Source: Cryptomeria japonica
Taxonomy: Eukaryota > Streptophyta > Pinopsida > Cupressales > Cupressaceae
NCBI RefSeq assembly: GCF_030272615.1
Contig: NC_081414.1
Location: 910,413,009-910,477,008, forward strand
Direction of reading: 5' to 3'
DNA length: 64,000 bases
In this document: in pieces, positions 56,438 through 64,000 of the stretch
How the letters are laid out: every line of letters begins with the position of its first letter
Position numbering within the stretch: the stretch's first letter is position 1
Position numbers and translations under genes: made by a program
The notes under the pieces: generated by a model
What the model was told of the DNA's origin: nothing
What the model saw: only the letters and a program-made list of their open reading frames with translations
Databases searched by the model: none

Positions 56438-58471
56438 TTATGCCCCCAAAGGTGACAGGTTTCTACCATAATAGGTTGCAGTGAGGGATTGAGACATAAG
56501 GCATCTTCACTAGCCCAAGAGTCAATCCAAAAGGAGGCATCCCTACCATTCCTAACATCCCAGGTAACCTGATCACTAATGATTTCCCTGATATCCACAA
56601 TAAAATTCTAGATGGCCGAGCCTCTAGGGGGGTTGTTTATAGTGAGAATCCTTTTTGGCTCCACGGAGTCTAGATATTTATGTTTCAGAAGCCTTGCCCA
56701 TTTTTGCTTCCCACCACTACAAATTTGCCAAACCAATTTTGCACCCATAGCTAAATTCATAATCGAGATTTGGCGAATGCCAGCACCCCCTGCCTTCTTT
56801 GGTTGGTAGATCTTTTTCCAAGGTACCAAAGGAAACTTCCCTTTGTCACCCAAAGCATTCCAAAGGAAATTTCTCATTAGAGAGATCAATTCATCTTCAA
56901 TTGCCATTGGTAATCTCAGGCAAGCCATGGAAAAAACCGGTAGCGCAGAAAGGACCGATTTTATCATAGTGAGTTTATAGCAGAGGATAACCACTTGCCT
57001 TTCCAAATTGCAAGCTTAGATTTGCACTTATCAATAAGATGCTTCCAATAGTGAGTTCTGTTACTGCCAATGAAGAGGGGGGTTCCAAGAAATTTCCCTT
57101 GGAAGTTTGGAACTCTGAGATTAAGAATCCTTGATAATACACCTTGCAAGTTAATCGAAGTATTGACAAAAAACACTTCAGATTTGTGCCAATTGATTTT
57201 CTACCCAGAAGCCATATGGTAATCATCAAGGCATGATTTAATTGTTCTTGCCTCCCTCTTGGAAGCCAAACCAAATAGAATGGTATCATCGACAAACTGC
57301 AAATGAGTCATTTTTCAACCCCTGATGCCACATTGACTCCAATCCAACGATCATCTAGCTGAAGAGCTCTAATTGATTGACCTAAGGCTTCAACCATTAT
57401 GATAAATAGAAATGGTGATATTTGATCACCTTGTCGAATTCCTCTTGTCGAGGAAAAGAAGCCATGAGATGAGCCATTAACCAAAATAGAGAATTTGGGG
57501 GAGGCTAGACAACTCGTGACCCATGTGAATCATTCCTTGCAAAAGCCAAATTTATTCAGAACATCAAATAAAAAATCCCTATCCACCATATCATAAGCTT
57601 TCAAAATACCCAGTTTTAAAATCATACAGGAATCCTTGGTTTTCCTGGCTATGTGAAGCGTTTCATGAGCAATGATAATGCCTTCCATAATGGATCTTCC
57701 AGGGGAAAAACCACTTTGTTCATCTGATATGATGTGTTTAAGGAGGGGCTTCAATCTGTTGGCTATGATCTTTGTTACAATATTATATACCGTGTTGCAT
57801 AGAGAAATGGGCCTAAAATCACTCATCTATTGAGGGTTTTGCTTCTTTAGGATTAGAGTCAAAAAGGTGTGATTAATAGCACCTAATATAGTCATTTTCT
57901 TTCTTGATTCTTCTACGGCAAGATGTAGATCTCGAGTGATGATATCCCATAAATGATGGAAAAAAGTAGTAGGGAAGCCATCAAGGCTAGGAGTCTTATC
58001 AGGTTTCAGCTGAAAGGCAGTTTTCCTTACTTTATCAATTGAAATAGGAGTACAGAGAGTTGTATTTTGACTATCAGATATTACAGATGGGACTAAGTTA
58101 AGAATTCTAGCTCTTACTTCATGATTGATCTGGTGATCACCATTCAACAAGGAATCAAAGAATCTTACAACTTCTTGTGTAATGTCCTCATAGTTCCTGA
58201 GAGTGACTCCATCTGGTCTCATAATCTTTGATATTATGTTTCTATTTTGAATGGTAATGGCCGATCGGTGGAAGAATTTGGTGTTTTTGTCACCCTCCTT
58301 TAGCCATAACTCCCTTGATTTTTGATGCCAATGGATTTCCTCACAACGAAGGATTTCATTTAGATCAGATTTGAGAGTATTTCCTTTGATAAATACATCC
58401 TCATTCATTCCTGAAGTAATAACAAAGTTGGTTATTTCTTCCAGCTCAGCCTTAATTCTTAATTTCTCCAT
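56438..58471 (-). pseudogene. LINE reverse transcriptase
   Basis: Element order runs right to left. The N-terminal region (58471-57827) includes WLKEGDKNTKFFH and DKTPSLDGFPTTFF. The RT core starts FRPISLCNTVYNIVTKIIANR, then DEQSGFSPGRSIMEG. The first catalytic motif reads LKLGILKAYDMVD, with Gly where L1 elements have Asp (L-K-L-D). TRGIRQGDQISPFLF is next, and then HLQFVDDTILFG near 57270-57305 (F-V-D-D box) in a shifted frame. The thumb region (MIKSVLSALPVFSMACLRLP; WNALGDKGKFPLVPWKKIYQ) is at 56608-57006. Stops at 57827 and 57530 and at least two frameshifts are present. Confidence 0.88.
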
Positions 58472-59348
58472 ATGAATGTTCTTGAATTGGCTTTTATTCC
58501 ATTCTTTGATTTTAACCTTAATATACTTGAGCTTCTTATTGAGTATGAATAATCTTGAATGGTTCCCAAGAACTGGTTCATTCTAGCAAACAGATATAAG
58601 ATCAAATAGCTCAGGCACTCTCAACCACATTTTCTCAAACCGAAAAGGAGTACCTCCCTTTGCTTGTCCCATAGCGACCTCCAGACAGATCGGGTAATGA
58701 TTTGATCCGATAAGAAGGAGAATCGACGAATCTAAAGCTAGATTTTGTCCTAGCCACTCACCAGTAACAAGAAACCGATCAAGCCATTCAACAATATTAG
58801 TAAAACCCACTCTCCTGTTCATCCATGTCTAGAAGGTGATTCTTCTCAACAAATTCCAAAAATTCCTTCTGGGACGTACCAGTCCTCTGAATACCCCCAC
58901 TTTTCTCAATGCCGGAAAGGATTGCATTAAAGTCCCTGGCTACCACACAACTGCCATTGGTAATACTATTTTGTCTGATGGTTAAGAGATCCTAGAGAGC
59001 ACGTTTATCACCACCAGAAGATGGTCAATACACATTGAAAATATTAAAATTCTCATTCCAACCAAGAATAGTTACCAGGCAGTATTGTCAATACTTATCT
59101 TCCCCAACAAGAGAGATCCTAACCATCATGGGATTCCAAATGATTCCCAAGCTACCAGAGGCTCCATCCGATTGAATAAACAACCCATTTGGTTTCCAAA
59201 CTCTCATTTTAGCATCACTCTCAGCCTTACTCCACTTAGTTTCTTGTAGTAGCCAAATATCTCCTTTGGTGTCATCAATCCGGTGCTTAATCAAGCGCTA
59301 TTTGTTAGGGGCATTGATGCCCCTGACATTCCAAGATAAGAGTTTCAT
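58472..59348 (-). pseudogene. LINE apurinic-type endonuclease (ORF2 N-terminus)
   Basis: ATG 59348 gives MKLLSWNVRGINAPNK, then TAG and IWLLQETKWSKAE (catalytic E-T-K). VVARDFNAILSGIE (usually G-D-F-N) follows in another frame, and MNRRVGFTNIVEWLDRFLVT with SNHYPICL (usually S-D-H-x-P) at 58583-58822. These are the standard exonuclease/endonuclease motifs of plant L1 ORF2. Changes G to R before D-F-N and D to N before H suggest decay. The domain nicks target DNA to prime reverse transcription. Confidence 0.85.
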
Positions 59349-59353
59349 TGCTC

Positions 59354-61238
59354 CTAGGGAAGGGCATTTCCCTTCCCTAAATTAAGTTTGGTTTGACCAC
59401 TGGCAGCACCAGCCATTGCTAGCATAATTTTTTTTGATTTGCATCCCCGCACACCTTTTGGCTTAAAATATGGTTTGTCATTAGTTGAATCCGACTTCCC
59501 AAAACCTTTTGTAGTAACCTCCAATATAAGCTCATAGTTAGGTTTAAAGTCTTCATCACCCTCCGAGGAGGAAGATTCAATTTCACCATCTTCCAATTCA
59601 ATACCTATCGAGGAGAAAATCTTCCCTCCCAACTCCCCATAAGTACTAGCCTCCATACCTCGAGTGTAAAATTTGCAATCTTCAATTACCAGTTGATTCC
59701 TAGGCACAAGAGGAGAGGGTGGAAGCGAATCTGCTAATTTGGATTCAATAACTACCTATAAGGTTTTAGTCTTTTTCAGAAGCATGAGAAGATCTTGTTG
59801 GCTCTCACTTTGTCCAAAGGAGGGAGGAGCTATGTTCAAAGGAGTTGCCTCCGTCAATGGAACATTCTCATTATCATGAGTTTCGTTGCAAAAATCTTCC
59901 CTGATATCAGTGGAGCTAGGAGGTTCCGGTTGCAGCTTTTCTTCAATAGGAAATTGCATATAGGAATAACTTCATTGTATCGAAGCTAAAACATCACAAA
60001 TAATGCCAGTGTGATCCAAGGAGAAGCATTTAGGACAAATATACAACTGATCTTTTCTATCAATCTTTTGGATACAGATCTTCCCAGCACCAATGATTTT
60101 GACTTCATCGAGGATCTTGGTGATTTGATCTATACTAATACAAATTTTGAGGAAGCTTCCCCATAATTTATCCTCTAAAATGTCATCAACCGATACAAAG
60201 GTGCCAAGGTTTTTGCATATATCCTTAATGACATTAATATGCCAATAATCTGAGGGATGGTTGTACAATCTTATCCATACCTTGTTGTCCGATAATACAT
60301 GCGTTCGAGGATTGAAATTGGGCCGCCAATCAATGATATGAACTTCAATGCTATCCAAGATATATGGACCTTTGTTTTTAGCTTGCTATTTCTCCTCATT
60401 GCTCATAAATTCAATCATGTAGAATCATTTGAGAGAATATAAATGTTAATATCCTTTCCCCATTGTGCTCTACACCAGGATTCAAAGTTGTCCTTAACTC
60501 ATTCTCCACCACCCCACTTGATGAAAAGGCAAAACTCAAGCAAACTCGACCTAGCAGAATTAATTTTATTTTCATCCAAAAAGATGGTAGGTCTTGAGGT
60601 TTTTCTTACTAGTTTAGGATGACGGGGCTGCTAAGGGAGGAAGGTCCGTCTTTGAAAGTCAAGGTAGCTTTCTCGGTTTGACCAAGGTATCTGAAATTTA
60701 GAATGGAAGTTGGATCTCCAAGACCTGGCATGGTCCGCCCTTGAGTTATCTTTCCCGAAGTGCCCATTTCACATTTGGAAATTACCATGAGATTTCAAAG
60801 GGACCAGAGTAGGTTCAGAATGAGGATTGCCTCTCTTAATTGCCACACCAGGGATGCTAGATTTAGGTGGTGGATACCAGTTTTGGGGGGCCTCGGAAGC
60901 AGGATGCTTAGCTTTGTGAAACTAGCCTTTGTTATTCCAAATAAAACCATTTTCCTTCCATTTATGCGGGTCAATAGGGCACTGGTTACCACTTGAATAC
61001 AGATTTCCATAGTTCATCTGTGGTCTAGAATATCTGTTACCCTGGAACATGTCTGTTTTCCCAGCATTAACCGGTTTCTGAGCTGATTGCAATCTACTTG
61101 TTTCGATGGGAAAGGCAATATCCGCTTTATTGCTCCATGAACCAACCTTTGTGGCCTGAGCGCCAAAACTTCGCACATTGGTAGACCAGCTCCTATTGCC
61201 ACTGTCATTCCATCTGCCTTCCAACGCCGCCATTTCAC
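59354..61238 (-). pseudogene. LINE ORF1 (RNA-binding, DUF4283-like, with CCHC knuckle)
   Basis: The likely start is ATG 61238 or 61233 (MAALEGRWNDSG...). The N-terminal part is low in complexity. The central segment at 60358-59972 (VWIRLYNHPSDYWHINVIKDI, GSFLKICISIDQITKI) resembles the DUF4283 region of plant L1 ORF1 proteins. The knuckle CPKCFSLDHTGIIC (C-x2-C-x4-H-x4-C) lies near 60010-60050. The acidic C-terminal part (ELEDGEIESSSSEGDEDF) ends at 59354, six bases before the ORF2 ATG. Stops and shifts occur between 60359 and 61000. ORF1 proteins coat LINE RNA. Confidence 0.75.
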
Positions 61239-61272
61239 TCCAATTAGTTGCTCCTTTTTACTCTCTTGCTCT

Positions 61273-62133
61273 ATTTCATATCACCCTTTGATTAATTAAA
61301 ACCCCTCATTTTAATCAATTCTTCTAATTCCTAATTAAGATTAACAAACTCACGTTTGTTGAGATTAATTATCACTTTCCAAATTATTTGAATTTCTAAA
61401 TTCAAATGAGCAAACTTTTAGCCACCTAATCTAACCATCCCCTAACCTAACCCATTCCATCTAACCCTGGGTTTAACTAACCCTATCTTATCTTGCACAT
61501 TCTAACCTCCTTATCTTAACCTCCTATGGTGTGGATATTCTCCCCTTGAGACACATGGCACTTTTTCCACATGTCTCCTCCCTTGGACACTTGCCCTCTC
61601 ATGAGCAAGGCTCCTTGACACTTGTCACCATAGAGATGACAAGTATCCCTTCCTCCAACCTCTTCTCCAACTTCCTCAATCTTGGCCCTTGATATCTTTA
61701 GATCAGATCTAGACTATTGATTCCTGCCACCTCAGCTTTGGCCTTGAAATTCCTATAAATATCTCCCATTTTGGAGCAATAAAGATCCCTTGTATTCATA
61801 TTTTATGCATCATTACTATAGGCAATTTGCATTTCAATTATCTAGTAATTAGAATTTTGGATTAATCTTAGCATGTTAATCTAGTTTCTTAGATCATGTA
61901 TTTCATATCATTTGCATAATCAATCATGATCAAGTAGCTACTCAACTCTTGAGTTGCCACTTTGGAGGTGATCAATCCAACACCTTCAAGGTCCTCAAGA
62001 ATAAAGGAAAATGGGACATTCCAAGGAAGGCTTATGGTTTGCATCTCAAATTTAGTTTTCAATTAAGCTTTGTATTATGTTTTATTGTCTCATTATATGT
62101 GTATGCCTTTCCTTTACCACATTTTTAGCATCA
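61273..62133 (+). repeat. Right piece of the split 3' LTR of the non-autonomous element
   Basis: Starts with the second ATTTCATATC copy and matches 43550-44435, with small deletions near 61300 and 61975. A TATAAATA box is conserved at 61754-61761. It ends TTTTTAGCATCA. Confidence 0.85.
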
Positions 62134-62529
62134 TGGTTACCACTTTCACTTGTCCATATTACCTAATTAATTTTTTAATTATTTAATTAAGCTAATTTTC
62201 TTCTAACAATTAAATAATTTTTAATTATTTTATTATTTCAGTATCCTTTTCTATCCATAATTAATTAAATATTTTTATTTGAATTAATTTTACCATTCTT
62301 ATGCCAATTTTAATTAAATAATTTTGTTATTTTATTAACTTCCCTCTCACAATTAAATAATAATTATTTAATTAGCTAATACTTTCCTCCCTAAACTAAA
62401 TAAATTTCAAATATTAATTTAATTTTCCCACCTCAAATAAATAAAATTATTATGTTTTAAATGTATTTCCTCTATGCATTTACACCTTTCCTTAGCCTTC
62501 CACCTCATCGATCCATGTGCATTATATAG
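62134..62529 (+). repeat. Continuation of the outer element's 3' LTR, AT-rich U3
   Basis: GTTAC at 62136-62140 repeats the 5' flank of the non-autonomous element. The sequence is full of AATTAAATAATT-type words, as in other U3 regions here. It ends at TATAG (62525-62529), the TRIM target duplication. Confidence 0.5.
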
Positions 62530-62540
62530 TGTTGAGATAT

Positions 62541-62611
62541 GGACTAGCTAAGACTCGAACCTAGGACCTTCCATACGCTGCTGGAGTGCTCTACCACTAA
62601 GCTACTGGCCC
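62541..62611 (-). ncRNA. tRNA-like sequence in the TRIM 3' LTR
   Basis: 71 nt on the minus strand. Acceptor GGGCCAG pairs with CTAGTCC (six of seven including a G-U). A D arm (GCTT/GAGC) and T arm (CTAGG/CTTAG around TTCGAGT) form. Box A reads TAGCTTAGTGGTAGAGC and box B GGTTCGAGTC, both close to Pol III consensus. The anticodon arm is imperfect, with an 8-nt loop, so a working tRNA is unlikely. Whether Pol III transcribes it is unknown. Confidence 0.7.
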
Positions 62612-62708
62612 CTCTTGGACCAGTCCATCGTTGGTCTGGGTGTGGCTTATTTCCAACACCAACACCCCCCTTAAGCCACACCTCTCATGTGCTTGGGGCT
62701 CCTAGCCT

Positions 62709-62727
62709 GGACCTGACTTTGATACCA
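62709..62727 (-). promoter_or_regulatory. TRIM primer-binding site
   Basis: The minus strand reads TGGTATCAAAGTCAGG directly after the LTR. It matches the initiator Met-tRNA site at 10 of the first 11 positions. Confidence 0.82.
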
Positions 62728-62738
62728 TGTTGTGACAT

Positions 62739-62807
62739 GGACCAGCTAGGACTGAACCTAGGACCTTCCATACGCTACTGGACTTGTCTACCACTAAGCT
62801 ACTAGGC
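62739..62807 (-). ncRNA. tRNA-like sequence in the TRIM 5' LTR, degraded
   Basis: Homologous to 62541-62611, but box B is GGTTCAGTC (one base deleted) and box A ends GGTAGACA. The cloverleaf and Pol III boxes are therefore weaker than in the 3' copy. Confidence 0.6.
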
Positions 62808-62859
62808 TCTTGGACAAATCCATCGTCGGTTCGGGTGTGGCTTATTTCCAACACCAACA

Positions 62860-63769
62860 TATAGGTCTCTCTCTCTCTCAATTTTTATCATATGTTGATC
62901 TTGTCATTCAATCTCTACCATTATTCAAATGTAGTTTGAGGCATATAAATAAGACCTTCATTCACTCATTCTCTTCCTAGGTAGCACTTTTGAGCACCTA
63001 CACTATAGTCAAATTATCAAGAATCTATCATTCATTATCACCAATCAAGAAATTTAGAATATATCAAGTATCCATTATCAAACATCAAGCCTTCATACTA
63101 TCATGATGATATTAGATTTATGTTATAAAATCTAAAAGAAAATATACACCAAAGAATTCAAGCAAATATCAAGTAACAACGAATTCTCCTAAGGTTTTGT
63201 GTTGGTGTCATTGTTTTTCATTTGATTTGTGCATAGAAATTAGGCTTCCTTTTGTGATTGTGTGGATTGTGAGTTTGGATCTTGCATATTGTGTTCCATA
63301 TTTTTATATGTTCACAATTTTTTATTTACTTAAAATTACTCAAATCTTTGTTATCATAGTATCAACTCTATTAGGTATAAGGTTTAATTTCAATAATTTT
63401 TAAGAAAATATCATTGTTGGGTACAATTTATTTTCCTAAAATTTTCTAAACCTACAACTTACATACTGTATCCTTTAGAGTTGAATTTTCCAATTTGATG
63501 TCGGGATCTTGTCATTATGGGAATTGATTATTTTTAGGCCCTTTTATTTAGATTTCTATGTTTGGTTCCAAGCTAAATTTTAATTCTAATGTACTATGGC
63601 TACCTCTATTTTATGAACCTCTTACGTTGATCATATGTTGCAACCTAATCAAGAAGAAGAATATTTTGATCAATAGTGCATTCATTTTTATTTATTTTAA
63701 ATTCAAAGAAACACAATATGGTTGATAAATTTGAATTAATACATAATCAATATCTAACATTGATTAGGA
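62860..63769 (+). repeat. Remaining outer LTR and flank
   Basis: A TATAAATA box at 62944-62951 (GGCATATAAATAAGACC) supports an LTR promoter, preceded by a CT dinucleotide tract (62865-62880). The LTR end was not found. No coding frame is supported between 63000 and 63769. Confidence 0.4.
62944..62951 (+). promoter_or_regulatory. TATA box of the outer LTR
   Basis: TATAAATA with ACCTTCATTCACTC downstream, in the same setting as the TATA boxes of the other LTRs in this window. Confidence 0.5.
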
Positions 63770-64000
63770 TGTTGGAAATTTAAAGGAATTGATTATGTAT
63801 TGCATTGATGTTTGTCATTGATATCAACACTAGTTGTTTTGTTGTCTACTGAGTTTCGGTAGAGTGGTTGGATTATCATGTTGATCTGGAGATTTGTCTC
63901 CAGTTTGGTCTGGCTGTTGGAATTGGTTTGGATTGGTTATTCAGATGTTCCTGATGCATATCACATTTAGTTGGTTCGAGATTTGATGATCCAGATGCTA
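63770..64000 (+). repeat. Probable start of another LTR (copia-like), cut by the window end
   Basis: TGTTGGAAATTTAAAGG opens a sequence similar in style to the copia LTR start TGTTGGCAATATT. A perfect 7-bp hairpin CTGGAGA/TCTCCAG (63886-63892, 63897-63903) is present. No second copy or internal region is available, so this rests on the terminal motif. Confidence 0.35.

Larger units (their letters stand above)
45539..61272 (-). mobile_element. L1-type LINE with RNase H, minus strand, split by an LTR element
   Basis: The target duplication is ATTTCATATC at 45523-45532 and 61273-61282. A T8 run at 45540-45547 is the poly(A) tail on the element strand. In element order: ORF1 (61238-59354), ORF2 endonuclease (59348-58472), RT (58471-56608), a zinc domain and RNase H (48527-47237), then an extra coding-like segment (46762-45818). 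Removing the inserted element at 48528-56432 leaves about 7.8 kb, apparently full length with a short 5' UTR. Frameshifts and stops occur in every ORF. Confidence 0.9.
43409..62133 (+). mobile_element. Short non-autonomous LTR element, its 3' LTR split by a LINE
   Basis: The LTR pair is 43409-44435 and 45370-45538 joined to 61273-62133. Both start TGTATACACC and end TTTTTAGCATCA. The internal region is only 934 bp (44436-45369), without coding capacity, and ends in AAAGAGAGGCAAAA. The 5' flank is GTTAC; GTTAC recurs at 62136-62140, two bases after the LTR end. Without the nested insertions the element is about 3.0 kb. Its mobility would have depended on proteins from another element. Confidence 0.82.
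62530..62859 (-). mobile_element. Complete 330-bp TRIM with tRNA-like LTRs
   Basis: The exact target duplication TATAG lies at 62525-62529 and 62860-62864. On the minus strand the 5' LTR is 62859-62728 (132 bp) and the 3' LTR 62664-62530 (135 bp), both from TGTTGGTGTTGGAAATAAGC to CTCAACA or CACAACA. The PBS TGGTATCAAAG (initiator Met-tRNA, one mismatch) abuts the 5' LTR, and the polypurine tract TTAAGGGGGG abuts the 3' LTR. Only 63 bp lie between the LTRs. There is no coding capacity. Each LTR carries a tRNA-like sequence. Confidence 0.9.

Noticed and set aside
1-64000. CRISPR arrays, rRNA genes, bacterial operons
   Set aside because: No spaced direct repeats of that kind, no rRNA signature, and all coding signals are plant retroelements.

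Overview
The window is plant nuclear DNA made almost entirely of nested transposable elements. I see no intact host gene. The retroelement families (Ty1/copia, Ty3/gypsy including a chromodomain type, a plant L1-type LINE with an RNase H domain, and a miniature LTR element), the AT-rich spacers and the layered insertions fit a large-genome seed plant. A gymnosperm is my guess, not something the sequence proves.

Left part (1-24.4 kb). The window opens in the 3' tail and 3' LTR (334-2003) of a plus-strand gypsy element. That LTR cuts into the gag-protease gene of a second, minus-strand gypsy element (2004-7794), whose LTR/leader carries two arrays of a CAGACGCG motif spaced about 20 bp. From about 10.0 to 24.4 kb lies an old, decayed plus-strand copia element. 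It is interrupted by a solo LTR (11657-13293), a second solo LTR with target duplication CCTAG (13567-15329), and a nearly full minus-strand copia element (16138-23843, target duplication CCTTA). The polyprotein of that copia element is in one frame with four internal stops.

Middle (24.4-43.4 kb). Apart from a solo LTR with perfect duplication TTATT (26539-27695), 24.4-32.7 kb holds no recognisable gene. A plus-strand chromovirus-type gypsy element (32740-41355) follows. It has 1.96-kb LTRs, PBS, gag, protease, RT-RNase H, integrase and chromodomain in essentially one frame, broken by stops and one T-run slip.

Right part (43.4-64 kb). This is a Russian-doll locus. The 3' LTR of an outer element (from 43364) is split by a short non-autonomous LTR element (43409-62133). 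The 3' LTR of that element is split by a minus-strand LINE (45539-61272, duplicated target ATTTCATATC). The LINE ORF2 is split by a young gypsy-type element (48528-56432, duplication AGATA, near-identical LTRs) that encodes Gag and protease but no RT or integrase. Separately, the outer LTR carries a complete 330-bp TRIM (62530-62859, duplication TATAG) whose 132-135 bp LTRs contain a tRNA-like sequence with Pol III A and B boxes. A new LTR appears to start at 63770.

Across the gypsy-type LTRs and one leader I see recurring structured modules: a GGACCATG/CATGGTCC dyad with a following CCGAAATTTCGG palindrome, a GGGGTTTG/CAAACCCC hairpin, and three-copy GC-rich repeats of about 31 bp. Their order differs between LTR families. 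These modules, the tRNA-like TRIM and the phased CAGACGCG arrays are the most unusual features here.
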